DNA of 64,000 bases from NCBI RefSeq assembly GCF_900183385.1, contig NZ_FXUT01000008.1:157487-221486 (forward strand), read 5' to 3'. The position numbers and the translations under genes are program-made. Source of the DNA: Listeria costaricensis (GTDB taxonomy: Bacteria > Bacillota > Bacilli > Lactobacillales > Listeriaceae). This document shows, one piece after another, positions 29,938-38,719 of this stretch. Within the stretch, counting starts at the first letter, position 1. Each line of letters begins with the position of its first letter. The notes beneath the pieces are model-generated. The model saw nothing but the letters and a program-made list of their open reading frames with translations, was not told the origin of the DNA and searched no databases.

Positions 29938-30912
29938 TTAGCGTCCATCCCCATATTCCCAATCCATCACACTGTCCTCTTCGTCAAATGTAATCATGAC
30001 ATCGGAAATATTGTCGATTTGGAGCAGGTCATCCTCGATTCGGTTGCGAATGTCATCAATTTCTGCCAGTGTCAGTGCCGAGTCAAGTTCGACTTCCGCA
30101 TCCACATGGAAAGTATCGCCTTCCTTGATGACGGTCAGAATTTGAATATCACGGACATCAGGGTCGGTCATAATGCGCTGACCAACTTGCAAGTGCATGC
30201 CTTCATCTGATTTACCGATGGCTCCGCCGGCATTATCTAGGAAAACTTCGCCGACGACGATGAACATCATAATCCCAATAAGAATGGAGGCAATACCTTC
30301 CGCCTGGTGAAACGGGGTGAAATGTGAAATCACAACGGCAAGTGCTGCTAAAAGTCCGCCGCCTGTCGCCACGGTGTCTTCCATAAAGACTAGCTTGGTG
30401 GCTGCTTTGGCCTGTTTCAGATTTTTTATTGCCGCTGGAAAAATGGCCAATCCTTTTGCCTCAGCACCGGTCTCGTGAACAATTTCTCGCATTGCTTTTA
30501 AAAGAACGGTCGACTCGAGTGCCGTACAGCCCAGAAGAACGATCAGATTGATTAAAAACCCAGTGGATTCAGTCGGATGGAAAATGTGGCTGACACCCTC
30601 TTTAATGGTCTCATATGCCATAATCCCCACCACGATAACCGCACCGAGGAGCACCAGATTGACGACCCGGCCAAAACCTTTAGGAAAGCGCTTTGTCGGC
30701 CGCTTTTTGCTAAGTGCTGAGCCGGTGAAAACGAACAGCTGATTGGCTGCATCTCCCAAGCTGTGCAACGTTTCTGCAAACATGGCCACATTGCCGGTGA
30801 ATATATATGTCGTGCCTTTAACGAGCGAGACCACTGCATTGACCACCGCCGCCATTAAGGCCGATTTATTTCCTTGTTTCAATAATTGAAAAAACTCTTT
30901 CAAATAGTTCAT
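29938..30912 (-). CDS. Cation diffusion facilitator (CDF) family transporter
   Basis: 324 residues; several membrane segments, then a cytosolic C-terminal domain ('DVRDIQILTVIKEGDTFHVD' region, 'DNISDVMITFDEED'). The metal-site motif in TM2 'AETLHSLGDAANQ' (H-x-x-x-D) is kept. 'GVSHIFHPTE' and 'EDTVATGGGLLAALAVVIS' place it near CDF proteins of the YdfM/SLC30A9-like group. Substrate likely zinc, manganese or iron; not determinable here. Monocistronic. Confidence 0.88.
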   Translation of the reverse strand: MNYLKEFFQLLKQGNKSALMAAVVNAVVSLVKGTTYIFTGNVAMFAETLHSLGDAANQLFVFTGSALSKKRPTKRFPKGFGRVVNLVLLGAVIVVGIMAYETIKEGVSHIFHPTESTGFLINLIVLLGCTALESTVLLKAMREIVHETGAEAKGLAIFPAAIKNLKQAKAATKLVFMEDTVATGGGLLAALAVVISHFTPFHQAEGIASILIGIMMFIVVGEVFLDNAGGAIGKSDEGMHLQVGQRIMTDPDVRDIQILTVIKEGDTFHVDAEVELDSALTLAEIDDIRNRIEDDLLQIDNISDVMITFDEEDSVMDWEYGDGR

Positions 30913-30995
30913 CCTTCTTTCAGTCCATTATTCATTGTGTCATTTTACTATTTTACCATGATAATACCCAATCTGTCAGCGGTAGAAAGAACAGT

Positions 30996-31050
30996 TTGAC
31001 ATAATTTGACCTTTGTGTTATTATTTGGATAGTTACTTATGAAAAGTAAC
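30996..31050 (+). promoter_or_regulatory. Promoter and palindrome upstream of the DUF896 gene
   Basis: TTGACA (30996-31001), 17 bases, TATTAT (31019-31024). Just downstream, GTTACTT (31032-31038), ATGAA, AAGTAAC (31044-31050) is a perfect 7-bp inverted repeat at the expected start of transcription, a good place for a repressor. It does not match a LexA box. Confidence 0.65.
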
Positions 31051-31069
31051 CGAATAGAGGAGGGATCAC

Positions 31070-31294
31070 ATGAAAGAGTTATTAGCACAAATCAATGCGT
31101 ATGCAGCCAAACAGAAAGAAGGCAGCTTGACGGAGCATGAGAAGACGCATCAAGCAGAACTTCGGAAAGAATATTGCGCAATGATTCGCGGCACAATCAA
31201 AGATAATTTACATCATGTGACCATCATTGATCCACTGGGTGATGATGTGACACCACGTAAATTAAAAGAAGAACAAGCGAAACTAAAAGCATAA
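31070..31294 (+). CDS. DUF896 family protein (YnzC-like)
   Basis: 74 residues, two-helix protein: 'LLAQINAYAAKQKEGSLTEHE' then 'HQAELRKEYCAMIRGTIKDN'. This family (YnzC in Bacillus, in the SOS-linked yneA operon) is of unknown function. Here it stands alone with its own promoter and terminator. Confidence 0.92.
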   Translation: MKELLAQINAYAAKQKEGSLTEHEKTHQAELRKEYCAMIRGTIKDNLHHVTIIDPLGDDVTPRKLKEEQAKLKA

Positions 31295-31306
31295 AATAGA
31301 GAAGAG

Positions 31307-31332
31307 CCGGCATGTCGATATGCCGGTTTTTT
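31307..31332 (+). terminator. Terminator of the DUF896 gene
   Basis: CCGGCAT (31307-31313)/ATGCCGG (31320-31326), then TTTTTT. Confidence 0.9.
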
Positions 31333-31400
31333 CATTGGCAGAGATGCGGAACTGCGGTAAACTGGAAGTAACGATGTCAAAATGAGGGATGAGGGGAAGT

Positions 31401-32219
31401 ATGTTTCAGCTATTTGATTCATTTATTGCGGTCTACGAAAATCGGAATTTTACCAAGGCGGCAAGCCAGCTTTACTTATCGCAACCGACCATTTCCGTAC
31501 ATATCGAAAAATTAGAAGAGCTTGTCGGGGCAAAATTATTCGAGCGGAGTGGCAAAACGCTCATCATTACTGAAGCGGCGCACCATTTATATATGCAGGT
31601 GAAACTGTTAAAGAAAAATTGGGAGGTCATCAAAGAAGAAACGCAGATGATCGGCGAAAGAAAGCGGCGCAAATATACGATTGGAGCCTCCCAAACGATT
31701 GGCCAACATGTCGTGCCGCAAATCATTGAAAAGTTGCAGCGCTCGTTTCAGGATGTGGACTTTGAAATCCGGATTGCCAATTCGCTGGCGGTTCTTGGCC
31801 TGGTGCACTCGTTTGAATGTGACATCGGCCTGGTCGAGTCGCCAGAAGTCGTGCCGGATATAAAGCGGACCCCATTTAAAGAAGATGAGCTGGTGCTGAT
31901 CGGGCCACCTGATGCTTCGACATGGATTGTGCGCGAGGAAGGGTCGGGGATTCGCAAATATACGGACCTCTATTTTGAACGGCATAATATCGTGCCTAAA
32001 GAGCTTCTGGTGATCAACAGCAATGAAGCGATCGACGAGTTGGTTGCACGTGGCCTTGGCCGGTCGCTACAGTCGGTCTATATCGGCAGAAAGCATCCGG
32101 ATACAATGGCTCAAACTGGCATGAAACGGCCATTTTACCTGATTGCGAGCGACAAGTACCCGTTTCAGGATGAAGAGCTGAAAACACGGCTGGAAGCCCT
32201 GCTGAAAGAACTTGATTAA
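31401..32219 (+). CDS. LysR-family transcriptional regulator
   Basis: 272 residues from the ATG at 31401 (GAGGGGAAG just before it; an upstream in-frame start at 31389 would place the site inside the gene). N-terminal helix-turn-helix 'FTKAASQLYLSQPTISVHIE' and a C-terminal periplasmic-binding-like effector domain. Target unknown; the only neighbours are the DUF896 gene and a convergent immunity-like gene, so it may act elsewhere. Confidence 0.9.
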   Translation: MFQLFDSFIAVYENRNFTKAASQLYLSQPTISVHIEKLEELVGAKLFERSGKTLIITEAAHHLYMQVKLLKKNWEVIKEETQMIGERKRRKYTIGASQTIGQHVVPQIIEKLQRSFQDVDFEIRIANSLAVLGLVHSFECDIGLVESPEVVPDIKRTPFKEDELVLIGPPDASTWIVREEGSGIRKYTDLYFERHNIVPKELLVINSNEAIDELVARGLGRSLQSVYIGRKHPDTMAQTGMKRPFYLIASDKYPFQDEELKTRLEALLKELD

Positions 32220-32223
32220 GGGG

Positions 32224-32718
32224 TTAATTTTCACCATAGAGTTTTGTATAGAATTGGAGCTGTGCATCAGTCAAGGGGTAGAAGTCGTCGCTAAGTTTAT
32301 AGATGCAGGTTCCCCCGTAATTGTATTTGGTGATAGTCGGATCAAGGGTCAAAAATTCCTGCATGAACGAATCGAAATCAATCGTACCGTGCGAGGGTGA
32401 GAGTTCATGGAGCTTCTTGAAAAACTTTTGCTGGCACAGGGCAAAGGCTTCAAAGTGTGCATTGCAATAATTCAGCGAGTCTGTTGTTAGCCAAACGACC
32501 GTTTTACTTGTTAGCACCACCCTGAAATAGCCTGTGAAACTATGTCCGAACAACTGGTAAGTTTCCCCATTCTGAGTGAACAGAAATTGCCGGTCACGAT
32601 AAGAGCTGATTCCCGCATTTTCGTAAGGAAGTAGTGAAGTGGTATCAAGGAGATTTTCTGCTGTAGGGTGCAGGGCCTGTGAAATGTCTTCACAAAATAA
32701 AGGGAACGTTATGTTCAT
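32224..32718 (-). CDS. Hypothetical protein, SUKH-4 immunity-like
   Basis: 164 residues, cytosolic. The order of short beta segments and 'TTDSLNYCNAHFEAFALCQQ' resembles SUKH-4 (SMI1/KNR4 superfamily) immunity proteins, where an N-S-S-L-x-x-F segment is typical. No polymorphic toxin gene is adjacent, although a small type I toxin lies 160 bases upstream. The family call is tentative. GGAGAG precedes the ATG on the minus strand. Confidence 0.45.
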   Translation of the reverse strand: MNITFPLFCEDISQALHPTAENLLDTTSLLPYENAGISSYRDRQFLFTQNGETYQLFGHSFTGYFRVVLTSKTVVWLTTDSLNYCNAHFEAFALCQQKFFKKLHELSPSHGTIDFDSFMQEFLTLDPTITKYNYGGTCIYKLSDDFYPLTDAQLQFYTKLYGEN

Positions 32719-32728
32719 CTCTCCTTCG

Positions 32729-32756
32729 TTTACAAATAAAATGATTATGGTATAAT
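32729..32756 (+). promoter_or_regulatory. Promoter of the antitoxin RNA
   Basis: TTTACA (32729-32734), 16 bases, TATAAT (32751-32756). It points away from the immunity-like gene and toward the small toxin's 3' end. Confidence 0.75.
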
Positions 32757-32762
32757 ATAAGA

Positions 32763-32886
32763 AAAAAGAGAGCTATGTGGGGACATAACTCTCAAGAGCA
32801 GCACCGTTTAAAAGACGGCGGTCTAGAAATTGATTAGTGAATAACCATCTAATTTCCTTCCAAAGCGATTAGATGGTTATTTTTTG
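32763..32886 (+). ncRNA. Putative type I antitoxin RNA
   Basis: Inferred ~125-base RNA running from the promoter at 32729-32756 to the hairpin ATAACCATCTAAT (32851-32863)/ATTAGATGGTTAT (32868-32880), followed by TTTTTTG. It starts with a hairpin AGAG-TATGT/ACATA-CTCT (around 32769-32793). It is antisense to the 3' end and downstream region of the toxin gene on the minus strand, sharing its terminator hairpin, as in txpA/RatA-like pairs. Confidence 0.68.
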
Positions 32887-32966
32887 TGCTCGTGGTTGAA
32901 GTCAAGTATCAGCACAATCAATGTCGCAAATGCGATCATTAATGTTAGTGCTTCAAATACTGACAT
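32877..32966 (-). CDS. Putative holin-like toxin of a type I toxin-antitoxin pair
   Basis: A 29-residue peptide: residues 1-20 read 'MSVFEALTLMIAFATLIVLI', then a short charged tail 'LDFNHEHKK'. One membrane segment, Glu at position 5 and a lysine-rich end are typical of the 'putative holin-like toxin' peptides of Firmicutes (TxpA/BsrG type). AAAGGAG lies seven bases before the ATG. A convergent RNA with its own promoter overlaps the 3' end. Confidence 0.75.
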   Translation of the reverse strand: MSVFEALTLMIAFATLIVLILDFNHEHKK

Positions 32967-33116
32967 TGTCTAACTCCTTTCAGGGAGACAGGCATTACAT
33001 ACAAGCATAAGCCTCACCCCCAATACTAGGGATTTAGCCACCATCTTTTTCACTTTGCTGCTTCTTTATTAGTAAAATACGCATTGCATTTGGGTATAAA
33101 GTATTAAATGAAAAAA

Positions 33117-33177
33117 CCAGAAATTCACATGACAAACCATTTTGATAGTGGTGTGTCGATCGAATTTCTGGTCTTTT
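33117..33177. terminator. Terminator of the first qui MFS gene (bidirectional)
   Basis: CCAGAAATTC (33117-33126) pairs with GAATTTCTGG (33162-33171). On the minus strand GGTTTTTTC follows; on plus, TCTTTTTG. Confidence 0.8.
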
Positions 33178-33179
33178 TG

Positions 33180-34379
33180 TTAGGATAGGCTGCTTGTTTT
33201 TGGCTCTTCTGCACGCTGTTTTTTGCGGACTAAGATGATGATCAAAAGGGTTAGTCCGAACAGGGCCACGAGCGCATTCAACAAGTAGATATTGGCAATA
33301 TTCGTGCGTGACATGGCACCGGCGACAATTGGAATACCGAAAACGGCAATGCCCTCTGCAATTGTGTAAAGACTTGTGACAAAGCCTTTCCCTCGCGTCG
33401 AGACTTCCGCAAGAAGCGTCAAACCAAGTTGTATCAAGCCGCCAGCTGAGAAATAACCAAGTAAAACGGAACAGATTGTTGCGACAATTGGGTTTGGTAC
33501 TGCCCAAAGGACTAGCGAGATAAACATGGTCATAGTCAGGTAAGTCAGTAAAATCTTAAGCGTCGACACGCCGCGGCTGCCCAAAGTAAAGGTTACAATC
33601 ACGCAGATGATCGCTCCGATACTTTCCAAGCTGACAAGCATTTTTGACGTGTTTTCAGACATACCGACAACAATAGAACCATATTTAGCGATCCAGTTGC
33701 TCAGCAGGTAAAGCAGTGCCTGAGCAACAAAGCCAAAACAAATCAGGCAAATTTCATCCACGCTGAAATGCCATTTGCTGACAGGTTGTTCTTGTGTTTT
33801 AGCAGGGGTATCCGCTTCGACCATTGGCGGAAATTTACGCGTCGCAATAAAAATCGTATTGAGTGAAAGAACGGCAATGAGGAAAATAATGCTCCAGCCA
33901 AACCATAAATGCTGGCTCATAATAAAGGCAATCATAAAGGGCAGCAAAAATTGACCTGCCTGTACGAAGGCTTTTACGACGATATTAGCAGAAGCGGCTT
34001 TCTTTGGATAGGCTTCCATCAGGGCTGGATAGGTTCCTGTATCAAGGAAAGAGTTGGCAAATCCGGCGCTGATCCCAAAGATATACGCAATCTCTGTATT
34101 AGGACTGACGAGAATACCGATAAAGAAGGCCAAATAGAAGAGTGCACCCACAATGATCGATAACTTTCGCCCAAAATGATCTGATAGTTTACCGGAGAAA
34201 AATACGGCAATCAATTTTCCGATTCCGAAAGAAGAAACGACAAAAGCAACGCCCGCCATGTCTGTATGCCACTGATCGGCAAAGGCATCCATATTTTGCG
34301 CGATAATAATCAGCGCCATACCATGAACGAAGTAATTGATATATAGACCGAGTGATGTTGAAAAATACTTGCTTTTCAT
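33180..34379 (-). CDS. MFS transporter, qui locus carrier 1
   Basis: 399 residues, 12 membrane segments. MFS motif A after TM2 reads 'GKLSDHFGRKLSIIVGALFY'. It resembles the next carrier upstream (34559-35797) in layout: both begin with a short N-terminus and 'LYINYFVHG'/'LYFTYFIHG', so they are likely paralogues. Position at the end of a shikimate/quinate-type operon suggests uptake of a hydroaromatic acid. A 17-base perfect palindrome lies 16 bases upstream of the start codon. It is separated from the preceding gene by a terminator, so it may have its own promoter. Confidence 0.85.
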   Translation of the reverse strand: MKSKYFSTSLGLYINYFVHGMALIIIAQNMDAFADQWHTDMAGVAFVVSSFGIGKLIAVFFSGKLSDHFGRKLSIIVGALFYLAFFIGILVSPNTEIAYIFGISAGFANSFLDTGTYPALMEAYPKKAASANIVVKAFVQAGQFLLPFMIAFIMSQHLWFGWSIIFLIAVLSLNTIFIATRKFPPMVEADTPAKTQEQPVSKWHFSVDEICLICFGFVAQALLYLLSNWIAKYGSIVVGMSENTSKMLVSLESIGAIICVIVTFTLGSRGVSTLKILLTYLTMTMFISLVLWAVPNPIVATICSVLLGYFSAGGLIQLGLTLLAEVSTRGKGFVTSLYTIAEGIAVFGIPIVAGAMSRTNIANIYLLNALVALFGLTLLIIILVRKKQRAEEPKTSSLS

Positions 34380-34395
34380 AGATGGTTCTCCTTAC

Positions 34396-34412
34396 TGCAA
34401 CACGCTGTTGCA
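34396..34412. promoter_or_regulatory. Perfect palindrome ahead of MFS carrier 1
   Basis: TGCAACA (34396-34402), CGC, TGTTGCA (34406-34412). A half site TGTTGCA also occurs upstream of the second carrier's gene end region near 35834-35840, before aroE's stop on the other strand. Operator or translational hairpin; cannot be told. Confidence 0.45.
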
Positions 34413-34520
34413 AAATTTGAAAGAGTCATAAAGATAGATAGAGAAATTTAATCGATTTATCAAATTATATAAGAAATTTCAATATATTGTTCACTGGTTC
34501 ACAAGTGCTTGGCAGAAAAT

Positions 34521-34556
34521 GCCGAGTCTAAGAGAAGCCCCCTAGACTCGGCCATT
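34521..34556 (-). terminator. Terminator of MFS carrier 2
   Basis: GCCGAGTCTA (34521-34530)/TAGACTCGGC (34543-34552), a perfect 10-bp stem. The minus-strand tail is ATTTTCTG, so efficiency may be moderate. Confidence 0.7.
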
Positions 34557-34558
34557 TA

Positions 34559-35797
34559 TTAACTAAATTGTATTTTAGCAGCTTCAGGATTGGTTCTTTC
34601 AAGTTCTTTTTTATAACGCATATTAACAAAGATTGCGAGAAGAATACCAATAACGGTAATGGCTACATTAAATAATAGCACATATTTTGGTCCGTCAACA
34701 CCCCCAGCTTTAGTAATGTAGCTGGCAATGTTCAAGATGACATAGTTGGAAATACTGGAAGCGATCATGACAACCGAGGTGATTTTCCCTTTATTGGCAG
34801 GGAAGAATTCATTCGCTGTGGAAACAGCTAGTTGCAAGACACCGCCGGCAGCAGCATAACCGATGACAAAGCCGCCGATTAGACAAATTGCTGGTGTTTG
34901 GACGAAATAGATGATCAGTAGCATGATTGTTGCGACTGTCGGATAGATGATGAGTACGCGTACTGGCATGATCCATTTTTTAACAAGTACAGCTGTTACA
35001 AGGATGGCAAGCATGCTCCCCATTGAATAGAAGGATTGAATCTTACTTGGATCACTTAAGCCGTAAAGCGCCCCCAGCTCTTGGTTACAGTTCAACCATA
35101 GTTGGAAAGTGGCTGTACAAGTAAAGCCAATTGCGATAACTGCCCAGCTGGTTGCAGAGAAGCGCATTTTTTCTTTCTTCGCTTCTGTTGCTACTTTTTC
35201 AACATTTGCATTCATTGGAGGGAATGGCAGGAAGGCGATGATCAGGCCATCAATAACGATCAGAATACAAGTTGCGATAAAGATCGTTTTGAAGGACATG
35301 TTAGCCCCTGCAACCATCCCGATAACAAATGGCAGGATAAATTGCCCGATCGAAATGGAAAATTTCGTAAACATGTTGGCAATAGCTCCGTTTTTCGGGA
35401 AAATTTCCAGTACGGAAGGTGTAACGGCTGTATCCAAGAAGGAGTTTGCAGCCCCGCCCAAAAGTGCAAAGAAATAAGCGACGTACATGTTGGGTGAAAA
35501 TACCAATCCGATAAAGTAGCAGGCATAGAAAGCTACACCAATCAGTGCGGAAAGGCGGCGACCAAAGCGGTCAGAAATCGGCCCGGCAAATGGTAACGTG
35601 AAAAGTCGACCAAGACCAAGTGCTGCGATAACAGCTAGCACCATACTGACATCAAAAGTACCATCAGCAAGCTTGTCAGCTCCCCACATGCTGGCGAAAT
35701 CTTGTTTATATTGCCCGATGATCGAGACCCCGATTCCGTGAATAAAATAAGTAAAATAAAGAGCTAAAGCTGTCGGAAAGTATTTTTTTGCGTTCAT
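34559..35797 (-). CDS. MFS transporter, qui locus carrier 2
   Basis: 412 residues, 12 membrane segments; motif A 'GPISDRFGRRLSALIGVAFY'. Likely a shikimate/quinate-type permease given its place directly after the shikimate dehydrogenase-like gene. Similar to the 33180-34379 carrier, which suggests duplication with possible split of substrates. GAGGAGAAAATGA at the start gives a good ribosome site. Confidence 0.85.
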   Translation of the reverse strand: MNAKKYFPTALALYFTYFIHGIGVSIIGQYKQDFASMWGADKLADGTFDVSMVLAVIAALGLGRLFTLPFAGPISDRFGRRLSALIGVAFYACYFIGLVFSPNMYVAYFFALLGGAANSFLDTAVTPSVLEIFPKNGAIANMFTKFSISIGQFILPFVIGMVAGANMSFKTIFIATCILIVIDGLIIAFLPFPPMNANVEKVATEAKKEKMRFSATSWAVIAIGFTCTATFQLWLNCNQELGALYGLSDPSKIQSFYSMGSMLAILVTAVLVKKWIMPVRVLIIYPTVATIMLLIIYFVQTPAICLIGGFVIGYAAAGGVLQLAVSTANEFFPANKGKITSVVMIASSISNYVILNIASYITKAGGVDGPKYVLLFNVAITVIGILLAIFVNMRYKKELERTNPEAAKIQFS

Positions 35798-35843
35798 TCA
35801 TTTTCTCCTCTCGTTTCCCTTTTTGGAAACTACGTTGTTGCAT

Positions 35844-36713
35844 TCATTTGAAAAATTTGGTTTTTACTTCTTCAATCGGCATATCAAGGCCTGTGTAAAG
35901 TTTGTAAGCAGCAGCCCCCTGGTGGAGCAGCATGCCAAGACCGCCGATTGTACGCGCGCCATGCATTTCAGCCTCGCGCAGCAGGCGTGTTTTTTCCGGC
36001 GTATAGATGACATCCGTTACCGTCAAGCCTTCATGGAAGACGCTTGGATCAGGAACAGGTGACAGCTCTTCATGCGGATGCATACCAACAAGCGTTGCAT
36101 TGGCCAAAATGTCACTGGACGTAATTTCATTTTTCAGCGCATCATGGTCTTCTAAATCAAAAAGCTGTACCTGACAGTCCGGCATTTCAGCGCGAATCGC
36201 TTCGGCCGTTTTTTCAGCTCGTTTAAAGAAAGCATCTTTTTGGTTGAAGATGGAAATAGCCCGAGCCCCGTCAAGCGCACATTGAACTTGGATGGCTGTA
36301 GCGGCTCCACCGGCTCCGATGATGGTGATTTTTTTGCCAGCAACCGAAATACCATGGTCGAGCAAATCGTTCACATAACCCGCTCCGTCCGTCATATGCC
36401 CCGTCAGTCGACCGTTCTCATGAATGATCGTATTAACAGCGCCAACCAGACGAGCGGCAGGAGAGAGTGCGTCGAGATGCTCAATAACAGCTGCTTTACA
36501 AGGCATTGTCACATTGGCGCCACGCATGTTGAGCGTTTTGAGTGCCGCAATCGCTTCGGGCACCTGATCGATTTGAATATCAAAAGCAAGATAGGCATAG
36601 TCAACGCCGGCTTTTTGAAAACTATAATTGTACATGACAGGCGACTTGGAATGATCCACTGGAGACCCGATCAGACCAAGTAGCCGTGTTGTACCGGAAA
36701 TTCGATTTTCCAT
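35844..36713 (-). CDS. aroE: Shikimate/quinate dehydrogenase (AroE family)
   Basis: 289 residues. N-terminal 'LLGLIGSPVDHSKSPVMYN', catalytic Lys in 'NVTMPCKAAVIEHLD', Rossmann 'ITIIGAGGAATAIQVQ' and C-terminal 'GGLGMLLHQGAAAYKLYTG'. In this catabolic setting it probably oxidises shikimate or quinate with NAD, the reverse of the biosynthetic step. Flanked by a flavoprotein gene and a carrier gene in the same direction. AAAGGAG ten bases before the ATG. Confidence 0.9.
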   Translation of the reverse strand: MENRISGTTRLLGLIGSPVDHSKSPVMYNYSFQKAGVDYAYLAFDIQIDQVPEAIAALKTLNMRGANVTMPCKAAVIEHLDALSPAARLVGAVNTIIHENGRLTGHMTDGAGYVNDLLDHGISVAGKKITIIGAGGAATAIQVQCALDGARAISIFNQKDAFFKRAEKTAEAIRAEMPDCQVQLFDLEDHDALKNEITSSDILANATLVGMHPHEELSPVPDPSVFHEGLTVTDVIYTPEKTRLLREAEMHGARTIGGLGMLLHQGAAAYKLYTGLDMPIEEVKTKFFK

Positions 36714-36758
36714 ACGAAAAAACTCCTTTAAAGCGGGGAAAACGCTCCCCGCCTCGGA

Positions 36759-38684
36759 TTAAATCGCCATCACAACATTCAGTGCGTCGGTTGTTGCATC
36801 AAGTGCCCGTCTAGCGCGGACAGCATCGCCGATTACGAATGTATCAGGAACGATTTGTTTCACTTCTTCTTCAAGCGGATTGTAGGCACGGGAACCCATT
36901 GCCAGTACGACTGAATCAAAGCCGTCTACACGTGCTTCCGTTCCATCTGCCTGTGTATAGCTGACGCCGCCTTCAAAGAATGAGGCAACTTTTGCGCCAG
37001 TGATGGTATGAATATCATATTCATCAAAGTCTTTCATCAAGAATTTACGATGTTCACTGCGAACGTCTGCACCGACTTCATCACGAAGCTCGACGACAGT
37101 GACTTTATGTCCAGCCTCGCCTAGGAAGGCCGCCGTTTCACTGCCGACCATGCCGCCGCCGACAACCAGTACATTTTTGCCCGCATGTGATTTGCCGTCT
37201 AAAATATCGACCGCATGCAAAAGACCGGATTCATGGATGCCCGGAATCGGCAGAACAAGTGGTGTTGCACCGGTTGCCAAGATGGCGACATCCGGATTTT
37301 CCTGCTTGATCAAATCAGTGGTGACTTCCGTATTCATGTGGATTGTAACACCATACTGCTCACATTTTTGAATGTAGCTGCGCACCATATTGGTGAGATC
37401 GCCCTTGCCGGGAGGATACGCTGCCAGCCGCATTTGGCCACCGAGCGTGTCGTTTTTTTCAAAAACAGTAACCGCGTGACCGCGTGATGCCGCCAGCCAT
37501 GCTGCATAAAGACCGCCCACACCGCCGCCAACAACCAGTACCTTTTTGGAGGCGCCAGTTGGTTTGTACATCTCGCTTTCACGTCCAAGCAGCGGATTGA
37601 CCAGACAAGTGATCGGTTTACCGGCATACATATTCGCCACACAGCCTTGCAGACAAGCAATACATGGTAGCATCTCGTCGAGCTTGCCAGCCGCTGCTTT
37701 ATTCGGCGTTGCAGGGTCAGCCAGACTTTGCCGTCCGAAAGCGATCAGATCGGCCCGGCCTTCACGAACCATCAGTTCTGCAAAATGAGGTTCCGTAAAG
37801 CGGCCCACCATGATGACTGGAATCGAGACAGCCTTTTTGATTTCCGTTACGAGGTCGGCATTGAAACCACCATGTAGAACGGTCGGTGCCCACATGTATT
37901 CATCGCGAATGTGAACGCTTCTTGAAACGTGCAGTCCGTCAACACCGGCATCTTCCAAGTAAGCCGCAATTGCTGCACTGTCATGCACGCTAAGACCGCC
38001 GTCCACGCCGTCCGTACTGTTGATCCGGCAAAGAATCGCGATCGAGTGGCCCACTTTTTCGCGGATGTCCTCGATGATTAGTCGAATAATGCGTACCCGG
38101 TTTTCAAAGCAGCCGCCAAATTCGTCGACCCGTTTGTTGGTACGTGGCGACAGGAAGCTGCTGATTAGGTAGCCGTGTGCACAGTGGATTTCGACCGCAT
38201 CGGCTCCGGCTTTTTTCGCACGTAAAGCTGCATCGCCGTATAGGCCGACCAGTTCATAAATTTCTTCACGGGAAATCTCGATCGGCACATCTCGACCCTC
38301 AGCAGAAGAAATGGAGGAAGCGGCCCGAAGCGCATGACCGGCCACCTTGGCATTTCCTTCCGGCCCAGCATGCTGAAGCTGAACGGAAATCTTGGCACCA
38401 TTTGCATGACATTCGTCAATCACGCGTTTCATGGCAGCAATTTGATGATCGCTGAAAAGACAGGATTTGTTCGCACCGCCTTTTGCCCGCTCGTCAACCA
38501 CCGTTGCCTCAAGTGTAATAAGTCCGAATCCGCCCAGTGCCCGTTCTCGGTAGTAAGCAAGTGTCCGGTCGCTAAGTGTTCCGTCTGTATTCGCATAGTT
38601 GTTGCACATTGGCGAAACGACAAAGCGGTTCGGCACAGTCATCGGTCCAATTTGGATCGGCGTAAACATCGAGTTGAATTTCAA
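36759..38684 (-). CDS. Old-yellow-enzyme-type flavin oxidoreductase fused to FAD/NAD(P) domain
   Basis: About 641 residues, the size of 2,4-dienoyl-CoA reductase-like enzymes. An N-terminal FMN TIM barrel ('MFTPIQIGPMTVPNRFVVSP', 'ADAVEIHCAHGYLISSFLSP'), the iron-sulfur cysteine motif 'LPCIACLQGCVANMYAGKPI' with Cys further on in 'TCLVNP', then FAD- and NAD(P)-binding motifs ('VLVVGGGVGGLYAAWLAA' and 'VLVVGGGMVGSETAAFLG'). Likely reduces an activated C=C in a hydroaromatic or aromatic intermediate. The first in-frame codon is GTG at 38693, but it sits two bases from the ribosome site; TTG at 38684 is better spaced, and an ATG at 38669 is also possible. Confidence 0.88.
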   Translation of the reverse strand: MKFNSMFTPIQIGPMTVPNRFVVSPMCNNYANTDGTLSDRTLAYYRERALGGFGLITLEATVVDERAKGGANKSCLFSDHQIAAMKRVIDECHANGAKISVQLQHAGPEGNAKVAGHALRAASSISSAEGRDVPIEISREEIYELVGLYGDAALRAKKAGADAVEIHCAHGYLISSFLSPRTNKRVDEFGGCFENRVRIIRLIIEDIREKVGHSIAILCRINSTDGVDGGLSVHDSAAIAAYLEDAGVDGLHVSRSVHIRDEYMWAPTVLHGGFNADLVTEIKKAVSIPVIMVGRFTEPHFAELMVREGRADLIAFGRQSLADPATPNKAAAGKLDEMLPCIACLQGCVANMYAGKPITCLVNPLLGRESEMYKPTGASKKVLVVGGGVGGLYAAWLAASRGHAVTVFEKNDTLGGQMRLAAYPPGKGDLTNMVRSYIQKCEQYGVTIHMNTEVTTDLIKQENPDVAILATGATPLVLPIPGIHESGLLHAVDILDGKSHAGKNVLVVGGGMVGSETAAFLGEAGHKVTVVELRDEVGADVRSEHRKFLMKDFDEYDIHTITGAKVASFFEGGVSYTQADGTEARVDGFDSVVLAMGSRAYNPLEEEVKQIVPDTFVIGDAVRARRALDATTDALNVVMAI

Positions 38685-38719
38685 AAATAACACTTCCCTT
38701 TCAAAAAATAGTTCATCAG

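Noticed and set aside
32884..33179. Taking 33034-33507 (157-codon minus-strand frame) as a gene
   Set aside because: It overlaps the MFS carrier's 3' end in another frame and crosses its terminator hairpin.
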